Assembly (NCBI RefSeq): GCF_902500225.1
Contig: NZ_LR722653.1
Coordinates: 253,909-317,908, forward strand
DNA: 64,000 nt
Origin: Buttiauxella massiliensis
Lineage (GTDB): Bacteria > Pseudomonadota > Gammaproteobacteria > Enterobacterales > Enterobacteriaceae
Direction of reading: 5' to 3'
The translations under genes were made by a program, and so were the position numbers. Positions 1 through 9,251 of this stretch are shown here, one piece after another (within the stretch, counting starts at the first letter, position 1; each line of letters opens with the position of its first letter). The notes under the pieces are model-generated. The model saw nothing but the letters and a program-made list of their open reading frames with translations. It did no database searches and had not been told where the DNA came from.

Positions 1-7
1 GTTAATC

Positions 8-30
8 GAAACCCGGCGATGCCGGGTTTT
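8..30. terminator. Hairpin terminator upstream of deoR
   Basis: A GC-rich inverted repeat (ACCCGGC, loop GAT, GCCGGGT) is followed by a T-run. It ends about 20 bases before the deoR ATG, so it probably ends transcription of the gene to the left, outside the window. Confidence 0.6.
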
Positions 31-48
31 TCATATTCAGAGGGCATC

Positions 49-813
49 ATGGAAACCCGGCGCGACGAACGCATCAACCGCCTGATTCAGGCACTTAAAC
101 GCAGCGACAAAATTCACCTTAAAGAGGCTTCCGCGCTACTCGGTGTCTCTGAAATGACTATTCGCCGCGATCTCAACAGTGAACCCGGTCCCGTGGTGTT
201 ATTGGGCGGCTATGTGGTGCTCGAACCACGTAGCGTCACCGCCAACCATTATTTGTTAAGCGATCAGAAAACCCGCCGTATTGACGAGAAACGCCATGCC
301 GCGCGCCTTGCAGCAGCAATGGTTCGCCCACATCAGACGGTATTTTTTGACTGCGGTACCACCACTCCATACATCATTGAAGCGCTGGACGATGAGCTGC
401 AATTTACTGGAGTATGTTATTCGTTAAACACCTTCCTGGCGCTACAAGATAAACCCGGCTGCCGGGTGATTTTGAGCGGGGGTGAGTTTCATTCCAGCAA
501 TGCGATTTTCAAGCCGATTAACTTCCAGGAGTGCCTGAACAATTTTTGCCCGGATATCGCCTTCTTCTCAGCAGCAGGCATTCACCCCCGTCACGGAGCA
601 ACCTGTTTTAATCTCGATGAGTTGCCAGTAAAAAATTGGGCGTTAGCGATGGCGCAACAGCGTGTGCTGGTCGTGGATAGCAGTAAATTCGGCAAAGTAC
701 GCGCAGCCTGTATGGGGCCACTTTCTGCTTTTGATTTGATTATCAGTAACGAAGAGCCTGACGCGGCGTTTGTTGAATTTGCCGCGTCGGAGAATGTTTC
801 TTTGCAATGGTGA
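49..813 (+). CDS. deoR: DeoR, deoxyribonucleoside operon repressor
   Basis: DNA-binding repressor of nucleoside catabolism genes, released by deoxyribose-5-phosphate in E. coli. The 254-residue product carries an N-terminal DeoR-type winged helix (about residues 8-60, with LKEASALLGVSEMTIRRDL) and a C-terminal sugar-phosphate sensor domain with the family's FFDCGTTT and VVDSSKFGK motifs. The ATG at 49 is chosen because METRRDERI matches the known N-terminus; an in-frame start at 19 would begin inside the terminator hairpin. An AGAGGG ribosome site precedes it. It is convergent with dacC, as in E. coli. Confidence 0.95.
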   Translation: METRRDERINRLIQALKRSDKIHLKEASALLGVSEMTIRRDLNSEPGPVVLLGGYVVLEPRSVTANHYLLSDQKTRRIDEKRHAARLAAAMVRPHQTVFFDCGTTTPYIIEALDDELQFTGVCYSLNTFLALQDKPGCRVILSGGEFHSSNAIFKPINFQECLNNFCPDIAFFSAAGIHPRHGATCFNLDELPVKNWALAMAQQRVLVVDSSKFGKVRAACMGPLSAFDLIISNEEPDAAFVEFAASENVSLQW

Positions 814-837
814 AGTGTCCTTTACAACTCCTCCAAA

Positions 838-869
838 ATAATTCGAGCCGCTTATGCGGCTCGAATTAT
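838..869. terminator. Hairpin between deoR and dacC
   Basis: Perfect 14-base arms (ATAATTCGAGCCGC and its complement) flank a TTAT loop. On the minus strand the stem runs into ATTATTTT, so it fits best as the dacC terminator. It lies between the convergent stop codons of deoR and dacC. Its outer bases AATAATTCGAG equal the end of ERIC elements, perhaps by chance. Confidence 0.6.
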
Positions 870-877
870 GAAGCGGA

Positions 878-2083
878 TCAAGCAAACCAGCTGCCGAACC
901 AGCTATGAAACTTCATCAACACAAAATCCCACATCCGGCTAAAGAAACCACCCTCTTCGACTGCTTCCATCACCATCAGCGGGCGTTGTTCGATTGATTT
1001 ACCATTAAGCTGGAAATCGATAGTACCAACCACCTGGCCTTTCTTCAGCGGCGCGGTCAGCTGCGGTTCGGTCAGCGAGAAGCTCGCTTTCAGGTTCTTC
1101 AACTGGCCGCGAGGAATAGTGACAGAGCCACCTTCACCGGCCCCCAGATTCACTTCACTTTTATCCCCAAACCACACGCGTTGAGTAACAAAAGTGGCAT
1201 CCGGTTTAATCGGTGTAACGGTTTCAAAGAAGCGGAAGCCCCACGTCAGCAATTTTTCACTTTCATTGAAACGAATACGATCGGTTTTAGTGCCCAGCAC
1301 CACGGAAATTAAACGCATGTCACCAGAAGTCGCCGAAGCCACCAGGTTGTAGCCCGCCCCTGTAGTGGTGCCGGTTTTCATGCCATCGACGTTAAGGTTA
1401 GAGCTCCACAGCAAGCGGTTACGGTTCGGCTGCTTGATGTTGTTAAAGGTGAACTCTTTCTCTTTGTGGATGGCGTACTCTTCTGGCACATCATGAATCA
1501 ATGCCCTGCCGAGCAGCGCCATATCGCGTGCGGTACTGAATTGCCCAGGTGCATCGAGGCCGTGAACGGTCTTAAAGGTAGTGTTGGTCAGATTCAGTTT
1601 TTGCGCATAGTTGTTCATCAAACTGACGAAAGAATCCTGACTGCCTGCCACATAATCAGCGATTGCAATACTGGCATCGTTACCTGACTGGATGATTACA
1701 CCTTTATTCAAATCTTCAACCGAGACTTTATCGCCTGGTTTCAGGAACATGAGTGAGGAACCACGCAGCGCAGGATTACCGGTTGCCCACGCGTCTCTGC
1801 CAACGGTGACCATATCGGTAAGCTTGATCTTATCAGCCTTGATAGCCTGCCCAACCACATAGCTGGTCATCAGTTTAGTCAGACTCGCCGGATCGAGCTG
1901 GGAATCAGCATTGCCTTCGGCCAGAACTTTGCCGCTGGCATAATCCATTAAGATCCAGGCTTTAGCATCAACTTGCGGTGCATCAGCAGTCTGTTCTGCA
2001 CTAACCGCAGGCGCGGCTATCAACAGCAGGGTTGTACCTGCCAGTAATGCTCGTAGCGAAGCAGGGATTTGCAAAGTTTTCAT
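878..2083 (-). CDS. dacC: DacC, penicillin-binding protein 6 (D-Ala-D-Ala carboxypeptidase)
   Basis: Periplasmic, inner-membrane-anchored DD-carboxypeptidase that trims the terminal D-alanine from peptidoglycan pentapeptides. Family S11 motifs are all present: SLTK (Ser67 nucleophile, Lys70), SGN (in IIQSGNDAS) and KTG (in [10 protein letters not shown]). Residues 1-29 form a signal peptide ending AVSA, and the C-terminus is the amphipathic anchor typical of PBP5/6. Length is 401 residues, as in the family. The ATG at 2083 is preferred to an upstream start at 2116 because the signal peptide begins there and GGTGGTG lies in front. Confidence 0.95.
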   Translation of the reverse strand: MKTLQIPASLRALLAGTTLLLIAAPAVSAEQTADAPQVDAKAWILMDYASGKVLAEGNADSQLDPASLTKLMTSYVVGQAIKADKIKLTDMVTVGRDAWATGNPALRGSSLMFLKPGDKVSVEDLNKGVIIQSGNDASIAIADYVAGSQDSFVSLMNNYAQKLNLTNTTFKTVHGLDAPGQFSTARDMALLGRALIHDVPEEYAIHKEKEFTFNNIKQPNRNRLLWSSNLNVDGMKTGTTTGAGYNLVASATSGDMRLISVVLGTKTDRIRFNESEKLLTWGFRFFETVTPIKPDATFVTQRVWFGDKSEVNLGAGEGGSVTIPRGQLKNLKASFSLTEPQLTAPLKKGQVVGTIDFQLNGKSIEQRPLMVMEAVEEGGFFSRMWDFVLMKFHSWFGSWFA

Positions 2084-2333
2084 AACACCACCCAGTATCC
2101 ATTCTAAAAAAGTCACGACGCACGCCGTTACTCAATCGTTCAAGTTGCCAGTAAGCTAACTTGCGAAACCACATAATGAAACATAGTGTTGGTAAAGTTT
2201 TTTAAGTTTATTCGATAACTGCGCGACTTGCCGCCACGTTGATGAGTTTTTTACCTGCCGTTGATGTTCACTGCTGTTTTCTTCATCAGCCCACGGCATA
2301 CTGAAGTGCAAACCCACATACAGAGGAAACAAA

Positions 2334-2960
2334 ATGATCACAGTTTGGGGCAGAGACAATTCGACAAATGTGAAGAAAGTGTTGTGGTGCCTGGAAGAAT
2401 TAGGTGTGGCGTATCAATCAGTTCCTGCGGGTGGCAAATTTGGTAAAACTCACGATGCTGAATATCTGGCAATGAATCCCAACGCGCTGGTGCCGTGTAT
2501 TCATGATGACGCCACCGACTTAACGTTATGGGAATCCAATACCATCGTGCGTTATCTTGCCGCGCAGTATGGCAAAGAGACGTTGTGGATTGCCGACCCT
2601 GCGACTCGCGCGCGTGGTGAAAAATGGATGGACTGGGCAGGCACAACGCTTGCTGGCCCACATCGCGGCGTGTTTTTCAGCCTGGTGCGTATCCCACCGG
2701 AAGAGCGCAGCCAAAAACTGATCGACGAGAGTATCGCGCAATGCAACACGCTGTTTGCCATAGTTGAAGCGGAACTTGCGAAGCAAAAATGGCTGGGAGG
2801 AGACAAGTTTAGCGTTGCGGATATCGCCCTTGCCCCAAGCGTTTACAACCTGCTCAATCTCGACGTGCAGTGGAACGATTTCCCGAACTTGCAACGCTGG
2901 TATCAGCAATTGACCCAGCGCCCGGCATTCAAGAAAGTCGTGATGATTCCGTTAAGTTAA
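2334..2960 (+). CDS. gstB: GstB, glutathione S-transferase
   Basis: Cytosolic glutathione S-transferase; the E. coli enzyme acts on halogenated and other electrophiles. The 208-residue protein has the thioredoxin-like N-terminal domain (about 1-80, with [14 protein letters not shown] and the glutathione-contacting ESN motif in [16 protein letters not shown]) and an all-helical C-terminal domain with [10 protein letters not shown]. It matches E. coli YliJ/GstB along its whole length. AGAGGAAAC precedes the ATG. Its stop lies 4 bases from the stop of convergent yliI, so the two genes share almost no terminator space. Confidence 0.93.
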   Translation: MITVWGRDNSTNVKKVLWCLEELGVAYQSVPAGGKFGKTHDAEYLAMNPNALVPCIHDDATDLTLWESNTIVRYLAAQYGKETLWIADPATRARGEKWMDWAGTTLAGPHRGVFFSLVRIPPEERSQKLIDESIAQCNTLFAIVEAELAKQKWLGGDKFSVADIALAPSVYNLLNLDVQWNDFPNLQRWYQQLTQRPAFKKVVMIPLS

Positions 2961-2964
2961 TACA

Positions 2965-4083
2965 CTAGGCTGATGGGCTAATTTTCAGTAATTGCCCGTC
3001 AGACTCGTCGGTCAGGACATAAAGATAACCGTCCGGGCCGACGCGCACATCACGAATACGCGCCCCGTGGTCGTCCAGTAAACGCTTTTGCCCGGTGACT
3101 TTATCGCCGTTTAGCGTCAACTCAATCAGGTTCTTCTCTTTTAGCGCACCGATAAACAGCTTCCCTTTCCACTGTGGGAATTTATCGCTGTTATAGAACG
3201 CCATGCCGCTCACCGCCGGGGAAACCTTCCAGTAATAAACAGGCTGTTCCGTGCCTGCTACGATTTCACCTTTCGCTTCGGGAATCGGCAAACCACTATA
3301 ATTTATGCCCCAGGTTGCCAAAGGCCAGCCGTAGTTTTTACCGGGCTGCGAGACGTTGATTTCATCGCCGCCTTTCGGCCCGTGCTCATTAAGCCACAAC
3401 TCGCCGTTGGCTGAATTGAGCGCCATACCCTGCGGATTACGATGCCCGTAAGACCAGATTTCACTGCGTACACCCTGCTTGCCCGCAAACGGGTTATCCG
3501 GCGGCACCTCGCCGTTTTCGGTCAGGCGCACCAGTTTGCCTTGCAGTTTGTCCATATCCTGGGCGGTGGAACGCTGATTGTTTTCACCGAGCGCGATAAA
3601 CAAATAGCCCTTGCCGTCAAACACCATGCGCCCGCCAAAGTGATTGCCGGTGGAAAGTTTTGGCATCTGGCGGAAGACGACTTTAAAGTTTTCCAGCCGT
3701 TCCATATTGCTGCTCAACGTGCCGTAGCCGACGGCGGTGCCCGCTTTATCATCGCTATTCTCTTCCGCGAAACTCAGCCAGACGCGGCGGCTTTGTTCAA
3801 AATCCGGAGCCAGCACCACATCCAGTAATCCGCCCTGCCCATGCGCCCAGACTTTTGGCACGCCGACAATCGGGTCACCTAAGCCCTCGCCCGGCTGCCA
3901 GCGGCGTAACTGCCCGTCACGCAGCGTAATCAGCATACCTTTATTATCTGGCAGAAATGCCAATGACCATGGGTGATCGAGCTTGCTTTGCAGCACATCG
4001 ACTTTCACTTCAGCGGCATAAGTCCAGCTTGCTGAAAGGAGCAATGTGGCGGTGATGAGTGAATTGAGTCCGGACCGTGGCAT
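2965..4083 (-). CDS. yliI: YliI, PQQ-dependent soluble aldose sugar dehydrogenase
   Basis: Periplasmic six-bladed beta-propeller dehydrogenase that oxidises aldoses using PQQ (known for E. coli YliI/Asd). The 372-residue protein has a signal peptide (1-24, ending TYAA) and GSDH-family motifs HPWSLAFLPD, GHRNPQGM and NEHGPKGGDEIN. The mature part matches YliI throughout. No PQQ-synthesis genes are in the window, so the apoenzyme would need imported PQQ unless they lie elsewhere. Confidence 0.93.
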   Translation of the reverse strand: MPRSGLNSLITATLLLSASWTYAAEVKVDVLQSKLDHPWSLAFLPDNKGMLITLRDGQLRRWQPGEGLGDPIVGVPKVWAHGQGGLLDVVLAPDFEQSRRVWLSFAEENSDDKAGTAVGYGTLSSNMERLENFKVVFRQMPKLSTGNHFGGRMVFDGKGYLFIALGENNQRSTAQDMDKLQGKLVRLTENGEVPPDNPFAGKQGVRSEIWSYGHRNPQGMALNSANGELWLNEHGPKGGDEINVSQPGKNYGWPLATWGINYSGLPIPEAKGEIVAGTEQPVYYWKVSPAVSGMAFYNSDKFPQWKGKLFIGALKEKNLIELTLNGDKVTGQKRLLDDHGARIRDVRVGPDGYLYVLTDESDGQLLKISPSA

Positions 4084-4162
4084 AGCCTTCTCCTTATCGG
4101 TTACCCGATAAGGTTAGTCGTCCATAAATGGGGGGATGGGAATTTTACAAAAACTTGAACAA

Positions 4163-4180
4163 GGGGGAGTCGCCTCCCCC
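4163..4180. terminator. Hairpin downstream of bssR
   Basis: Arms GGGGGAG and CTCCCCC flank a 4-base loop just past the bssR stop. The T-rich tail on the minus strand is broken (TTGTTCAAGTTTTT), so termination strength is uncertain. Confidence 0.45.
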
Positions 4181-4185
4181 ATATA

Positions 4186-4569
4186 TCACGACTCTACGGC
4201 CAGTTGGTGGCCCATAATATCTTTCAGGCTGTCGGAAAGTTCAGACAGGCAGCTTTCCAGTTTTTCGGCATCGATGGCGATATATTGTGGGCAATCGTGG
4301 CGCCCGGTCATCAGGCAAACTCCGGCAGAACACACCGCACTCATTCCGTGGTTAATACTTTCCATTTCTTGCGCTGCAAGGTGGAATTTGAGGCGTATGG
4401 CCTTCTCACGATACTCAGTAGACAAATCGAACAAGTTATCGCGCAGATGCTCAGTTTCATTCACAGACATATAGCCTTTCGCTTTTCTCAAAGAGAGATA
4501 AGCGGCGATGTCTATTTTGGCGATAATCATCTTTTTCAAGAGATCGCGTTTGAGTGGCTCCCCAGTCAT
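4186..4569 (-). CDS. bssR: BssR, biofilm regulator
   Basis: Small cytosolic protein; in E. coli it affects biofilm formation through indole and catabolite signalling by an unclear mechanism. Length is 127 residues, equal to E. coli BssR, with conserved blocks AAYLSLRKAKGYMSV, HLRDN and CLMTGRHDCP. The start at 4569 is set by GGAGGG seven bases upstream; a longer in-frame start at 4608 has no such site. It lies beside yliI, as in E. coli, but its other neighbours here are accessory genes. Confidence 0.9.
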   Translation of the reverse strand: MTGEPLKRDLLKKMIIAKIDIAAYLSLRKAKGYMSVNETEHLRDNLFDLSTEYREKAIRLKFHLAAQEMESINHGMSAVCSAGVCLMTGRHDCPQYIAIDAEKLESCLSELSDSLKDIMGHQLAVES

Positions 4570-4711
4570 ACATTTACCCTCCGTGTGGTTTGAATCGATA
4601 ACACACACTTATAGTATGGATAAATTTTAAGCTACCCTGTCTTTTTTGCCGTGTTTTTTGATCCCTGGCAACAACCTTTACAATGGCTAACAATCGCAGT
4701 GAAACAAAGGA

Positions 4712-5920
4712 TTACGCAGCGGCATTGACACTACAGGTCGCAGCCTGACGCTGCTCCTCAAGCATCTGGCGTAACACACTGTGCCCAAGGTTATTTTGCC
4801 AGGTGAAACTATTTTGCAGCACTACAACGGCAAAATGATTCACGCGATCAATACCTATATAGCTTGAGTAACCGCCAATATATCCCACCTGATAAGTGAT
4901 GGATTGCTCGCCATAGGTATCTGTCACCCAGGCAATATTGGCGGCTTCTTTATCCCGTGGATAATAGACCTGCATCGTATCGTGAATCGCTTTATCCAAC
5001 GTTGCATCACCAGTGCTGGCAAGATGCGCGGCGGCATAAGTCAGTAAATCTGCAGTGTCGGTATACAAACCACCCGCGCCAAGCATATTGCCGGTGAACT
5101 GCCAGTCAGGCACAACTTGCCCGCGAGGGATAAATTTCGGCTGGCTGCCCGCATGGCCAATCGCCCGCTGCGAGTAACGTCTTAATTTGTGAGGGGTAAA
5201 ACTGCTGTTGCGCAGATTCAGCGGATCAAAGATCAGCGACTGAACCAGTTGGTCGGCACGCTGCCCGGTTTGATAACGCAGAACGTAATCCAGCACCGCG
5301 TAGCCAAGGTTGGAATAACGTGGCGCATCACTATGAGGTTTTGAGAAATCAGCCAGGTCATGCACCACATCGTCGCTATCAAGATGGGCATAGAAATTCT
5401 CACCGTTACCCAGATAGCGAATAAAGGCTGCCAGCATCGGCAAGTCCATATTTTGCCGGGGCAAACCAGAAGTGTGCGTCACCAGTTGCAGCAGGGTGAT
5501 TTTTTTCGCGTCGTCACTTAACGGCACCGACGGCGGCAGCAAAGTTTCGAGGGTATCTGACCAATGCAGACGCCCCTGCGCCACTAACATCGCGGTCGCC
5601 TCGGCAGTCATGCCTTTACTCAACGACCCCACGGCAAACAAGGTATGTTCATTGACCGGCTTATTGTGCTCGGCATCGGTGATACCAAAATGCCAGTAAT
5701 GGCGCTGATTCCTGGCATCAATCACCCCCACCACCATGCCGGGTGATTGCTCCTCAACCATGGCAGGGAACCATTGGTTGATATCACGAGTCGCGGGCTC
5801 CCCGCAGGCTCGCTGGGCTTTTTGCGGCACTTCAGCCTCAGGAGCAACATTCGACAGCGTTCCACACCCCGCCAGCATAAAACCGAGCAGCAGCGTACTC
5901 AGGCGACGGGGCGCAATCAT
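4712..5920 (-). CDS. Serine hydrolase lipoprotein, class C beta-lactamase/DD-peptidase fold
   Basis: A 402-residue lipoprotein of the beta-lactamase-like (S12) family. A lipobox LAGC places the lipidated Cys at 19. The catalytic tetrad SLSK (Ser99, Lys102) and YSN (Tyr202) are present, but where class C enzymes carry a KTG or HxG triad this protein reads YIGG near residue 347, with no Lys or His. This suggests a peptidase or esterase rather than an efficient beta-lactamase, but the substrate cannot be told. It starts 3 bases after the stop of the upstream small lipoprotein, so the two are probably co-translated. I do not recognise a K-12 counterpart at this locus. Confidence 0.8.
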   Translation of the reverse strand: MIAPRRLSTLLLGFMLAGCGTLSNVAPEAEVPQKAQRACGEPATRDINQWFPAMVEEQSPGMVVGVIDARNQRHYWHFGITDAEHNKPVNEHTLFAVGSLSKGMTAEATAMLVAQGRLHWSDTLETLLPPSVPLSDDAKKITLLQLVTHTSGLPRQNMDLPMLAAFIRYLGNGENFYAHLDSDDVVHDLADFSKPHSDAPRYSNLGYAVLDYVLRYQTGQRADQLVQSLIFDPLNLRNSSFTPHKLRRYSQRAIGHAGSQPKFIPRGQVVPDWQFTGNMLGAGGLYTDTADLLTYAAAHLASTGDATLDKAIHDTMQVYYPRDKEAANIAWVTDTYGEQSITYQVGYIGGYSSYIGIDRVNHFAVVVLQNSFTWQNNLGHSVLRQMLEEQRQAATCSVNAAA

Positions 5921-5923
5921 CAG

Positions 5924-6229
5924 TTAGTTTGCCGCCACACAAGGTTTAGCATCAAGGCCGACAAGCATGGTGCGGTTTTCACCGACTTTTTTCAGGCCGA
6001 AGTTGCTGCTGTGGTAGCGATAAAATGCCTGTCCGCCGCTCATACTTTGATAGGAGTAACGATCGCCGTTATACCAGGCGTAGTCGCCATCGATAGCAAG
6101 TTTTTCACCGCCACAAACAAATTTTTGCGCTGTTGCCGGTGGGGTATTCAGCGGCGTAGGAATGATGTTGCAGGCGCTGATCGACAGGAAAGCAATTAGC
6201 ATCCCGGAAAGGGCTAAAAACTTGAGCAT
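5924..6229 (-). CDS. Small lipoprotein of unknown function
   Basis: A 101-residue protein with a lipoprotein signal peptide (LSISAC, lipid Cys20). The mature part has two further cysteines, one in FVCGGEKL and one in AKPC near the C-terminus, that could form a disulfide. The size, the paired cysteines and the aromatic-rich middle faintly recall MliC-type lysozyme inhibitors, but I would not assign that. The ATG at 6229 is chosen over an upstream in-frame start (6310) because the signal peptide begins there and AGAGAA precedes it. It is the first gene of a two-gene unit with the serine hydrolase. Confidence 0.7.
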   Translation of the reverse strand: MLKFLALSGMLIAFLSISACNIIPTPLNTPPATAQKFVCGGEKLAIDGDYAWYNGDRYSYQSMSGGQAFYRYHSSNFGLKKVGENRTMLVGLDAKPCVAAN

Positions 6230-6441
6230 AATTAGGTTCTCTTTTTTTTCGAAGCACGCGAGGGTTTTAAAGGCGAGAATGATAATAGAGGCTGCTGTCC
6301 TGGTAAGCAAAAACTAAGGCACTTCAATGATTCTGAAATTTCATCTCGTGCTACAGGATAAGCAGCCAATTAGCTCAGACGGCGTGACACAATAGTTGCT
6401 CTCAGAACACAACGCCGCCGCGGGTAATAACAGGATCTGGA

Positions 6442-7530
6442 TTATTGCAGGGTGACCTGACGTACAAATTCTTTTCTGAGCTGCATACTGTATTCCTTGC
6501 CGTAAAACTGCGTTGGGGATTCCGGCTGTGTACTAGGTGATTTAAGCTGTTTATTCATGGGGACGCTACCAAAAGTAGCATGGAGTGCCTGCTGGGTGTC
6601 AGCCTGCACAAGCCAGTTGAGAAATACTGCCGAGGCCGCAGGATGTGAACTATTTGCGGCTATCGCGGCAATATTGCCACCGCCTGGCATACCAAATTTG
6701 GGAACATAAAATTTCAAACGCCCGGTAATTGCCCCAGTTTTTTGTAGCCCCATCATATGGTCTTCCCATGCCGGAACCAGCAACAATTCACCATCGTTCA
6801 GACGTGTCAGGCTATCGGCACCCGATGCGGTTTGCGTGATTTTCTCTTTATTCGAGGCAAACCACTGCCAGCCTTTGCTCCAGTTTTTAACGATAGCAGG
6901 GTCAACTTGTGTGGCGTTGGCATCGAAGTCTGCACTGGATATTGTCACAATCCGCTGAATAAAGGCTTCTCCTGCTCCGCCATTATTAGGGTCGTTATAG
7001 CCAAATTTCTTCGGGTTAGCGTCAATAAAACGCTGTAAGTCCTCCAGAGTTTGGGGAAGCGGCTGATTTCCCATCTGCTGCGGGTCATAAGCCATTCCAG
7101 TCTGATTTCCCCAGAATGCGACGGCATACCCTTCAGTATCGACGCTTTGCAGTTCATGTAGCGCATCTTTATAGGTTGGTAGCCAGTCAACCTGCGCCAG
7201 CGCATTAGCTTTTCGAGTAATGGGTAATTGTGCAACTGACAGGGCAATGACATCCATTTTCCCTTTTTCACGGCGGGCTTCCGCCAACAGCTTATTCATA
7301 TTTCCATCAATAGATCCTTCGGGAATGCGTACCTTGATACCGTATTTTTTCTCAAAATCACTCACGAAACTTCGCCACTGAGGTTGCAGATACCAGACGT
7401 TAAACGTGACAGTACCTTCCGCTTTTGCCTGGGCAACCACTTGATCCCAGCTTTGTTGTGCCAATGGGTTTGCGGAGGCAAATGTGCTGTACAACATGCC
7501 GCCGAGCAATAAAAGTGCACCTGTTTTCAT
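6442..7530 (-). CDS. ABC importer, periplasmic substrate-binding protein
   Basis: Family 1 extracellular solute-binding protein of 362 residues. A signal peptide ends at about residue 20 (STFASA). The body has the two-lobed binding-protein pattern of the AfuA/PotD/YnjB group (AKAEGTVTFNVWY near the N-terminus, WGNQTGMAYDP mid-protein). It is the last gene of an ATPase-permease-permease-binding protein operon. GGAG lies 9 bases before the ATG at 7530; an upstream in-frame start at 7551 is less likely. The substrate is not evident; the divergent glycerophosphodiesterase gene hints at a glycerophosphodiester or related organophosphate. Confidence 0.82.
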   Translation of the reverse strand: MKTGALLLLGGMLYSTFASANPLAQQSWDQVVAQAKAEGTVTFNVWYLQPQWRSFVSDFEKKYGIKVRIPEGSIDGNMNKLLAEARREKGKMDVIALSVAQLPITRKANALAQVDWLPTYKDALHELQSVDTEGYAVAFWGNQTGMAYDPQQMGNQPLPQTLEDLQRFIDANPKKFGYNDPNNGGAGEAFIQRIVTISSADFDANATQVDPAIVKNWSKGWQWFASNKEKITQTASGADSLTRLNDGELLLVPAWEDHMMGLQKTGAITGRLKFYVPKFGMPGGGNIAAIAANSSHPAASAVFLNWLVQADTQQALHATFGSVPMNKQLKSPSTQPESPTQFYGKEYSMQLRKEFVRQVTLQ

Positions 7531-7554
7531 GTTTATATGCTCCATTATCAAGGA

Positions 7555-8391
7555 TCACGCCTTGCCGGTTGACTGTGACAGATAATTCCCTTTCAGCAGT
7601 TTCTCGATGATGACCATTAAAATCACATTAGGGATAACTAATATCATCGACACCACTGCTGCGTCTGGACGTACAAATGAATAACCGAGGAAGGAGTAGA
7701 GAATGGTTGGAACCGTAATAAAATCGGGTGCGCCAAGTACGTAGGAGATGCTGAACTCTTCGAGACTGCGCACCAGGCAAAAAATTAGCGCGGCCAGAAA
7801 ACTGGGTTTTAGCAAAGGCAGAAAAGCATTACAGAAAGTCCCCCAGTGGCTGGCACCTAAATCACGACTGGCGTCAATCAAGTCCTGCGGTACCGCTTTG
7901 AATCCGGCAGACATGATGCGAATAGAATAAGGCAATGTCAGCACGGTATGCCCTAGCACAATACTGATAAACGCATTGCTGATGTTCAAGCTCATCAACA
8001 TCGCACTGAAGAATATGCCAATAATCATCCCCGGCATCACCAATGGGATAAGCGTGAGCATTTCCGCCAGTGCTTTACCACGAAAACTCATCCGACCAAA
8101 GGCGTAAGCAGTAGGAAGCGACAGCAACAAACTGAGCATGGCAACCGTTGGTGCAATGGTATAGCTGTTGAATAATGCCTCGGACAATGAAGTTTTCTGC
8201 CACACCAGTAGCCAGCGATTAAATGACAACACCTGTGGGAACAAATCCGGGTAACTCCAGGGATGTTGCGGATCAACCAACGACCAGAGTATCGCCATTG
8301 AAAATGGCAATCCTAACCACACCAAATTGACCAGAATAAAGAACAGGAGTGAAATCTTGACGATGATGCGTCCATTCGCAGTGTGACTCAT
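7555..8391 (-). CDS. ABC importer permease (second)
   Basis: A 278-residue inner-membrane permease of the binding-protein-dependent (PotC/UgpE-like) type with about six membrane segments. The cytoplasmic coupling loop is visible as DASRDLGASHWGTFCNAFLPLLKPS, matching the EAA consensus. Its start overlaps the stop of the first permease (ATGA, 8388-8391), so the pair is translationally coupled and should form the heterodimeric channel. The binding-protein gene follows 24 bases later. Confidence 0.85.
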   Translation of the reverse strand: MSHTANGRIIVKISLLFFILVNLVWLGLPFSMAILWSLVDPQHPWSYPDLFPQVLSFNRWLLVWQKTSLSEALFNSYTIAPTVAMLSLLLSLPTAYAFGRMSFRGKALAEMLTLIPLVMPGMIIGIFFSAMLMSLNISNAFISIVLGHTVLTLPYSIRIMSAGFKAVPQDLIDASRDLGASHWGTFCNAFLPLLKPSFLAALIFCLVRSLEEFSISYVLGAPDFITVPTILYSFLGYSFVRPDAAVVSMILVIPNVILMVIIEKLLKGNYLSQSTGKA

Positions 8392-9251
8392 TTGACTTCT
8401 CCTTTGCGCGTAGCAAGCGGCGTCAAAACAGTAGCAATCAGCAATGTACCCAGCGCGGCACTTAGCATGATGATCACGGCAATGACTGCCGCGTTATTCC
8501 ATTCGCCATACTCCATCGCAGTGGCCTGCATCAGGCGTGCCAGCGAATATGTGTTACGCGGTCCCGCTACTGAAAAGAAGGCAAAATCACCAAGGGCACC
8601 GATGAAAATCAGGATCAGCGACACCTGTACTGCGGGCAGTGTCAGGGGGAATATCACATCACGAAAACGCCGCCAGGAAGAGGCACCAAGATTGCTGGCT
8701 GCATCCAGTACATCGGTACGGATGGAGTTTACAGAGCCCCCCACCAAAATGAGCGCAAAGGGTAGGTTCTTCCAGATTTGCAGTATCACCACTCCCCAGC
8801 CAAAATCGTCGTTTTGCATTCTTAGCGGCTCGTCAATTATGCCCAACGCCAGCAACAATTCGTTGATAACACCATGATAAGCAATAATATTAACGAATAG
8901 AAAAGCAGCAACCAAGCCGGGGATAAACATCGGCGCACGCAATACTGCAACAATCCCTTCCCTGGCGACCAGCGGTTGGCGCAACCACAGTGCTAAGGGA
9001 TATGACAGCAACACCGCCCCGAAAGCCCCCAGTGCCGACACCTTCACGGAATAAAATAAAGCACTATGTAAAACGGGATCCTGTAAGACATTTTGCCAAT
9101 ACTCCAGCGAGAAACGGCTGTCGCCGGATAAATTGAAATAGCCAATGCTCTGTACCAGCACGACATAAAAAGTAGAGCCCATCAGCAGCAAAATGGTGCC
9201 CAGCCCGCTGAGCATCAACAACCACGCAGTCAGCTCGTTATGCCATTTCAT
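8388..9251 (-). CDS. ABC importer permease (first)
   Basis: A 287-residue inner-membrane permease with about six hydrophobic segments and an EAA coupling loop (DAASNLGASSWRRFRDVIFPLTLPA). It resembles PotB/UgpA-type partners and is the natural mate of the next gene, which it overlaps by 4 bases. Its own start overlaps the end of the ATPase gene by 14 bases. Confidence 0.85.
   Translation of the reverse strand: MKWHNELTAWLLMLSGLGTILLLMGSTFYVVLVQSIGYFNLSGDSRFSLEYWQNVLQDPVLHSALFYSVKVSALGAFGAVLLSYPLALWLRQPLVAREGIVAVLRAPMFIPGLVAAFLFVNIIAYHGVINELLLALGIIDEPLRMQNDDFGWGVVILQIWKNLPFALILVGGSVNSIRTDVLDAASNLGASSWRRFRDVIFPLTLPAVQVSLILIFIGALGDFAFFSVAGPRNTYSLARLMQATAMEYGEWNNAAVIAVIIMLSAALGTLLIATVLTPLATRKGEVK

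Noticed and set aside
3442-3828. Open frame of 128 codons opposite yliI
   Set aside because: It is antisense to a well-conserved gene, lacks a ribosome site and has no recognisable domain; long antisense frames are common opposite G+C-rich genes.
4712-5920. Serine hydrolase as an acquired beta-lactamase resistance gene
   Set aside because: It is a lipoprotein without the KTG element, has no mobile-element context and looks like a chromosomal envelope enzyme.
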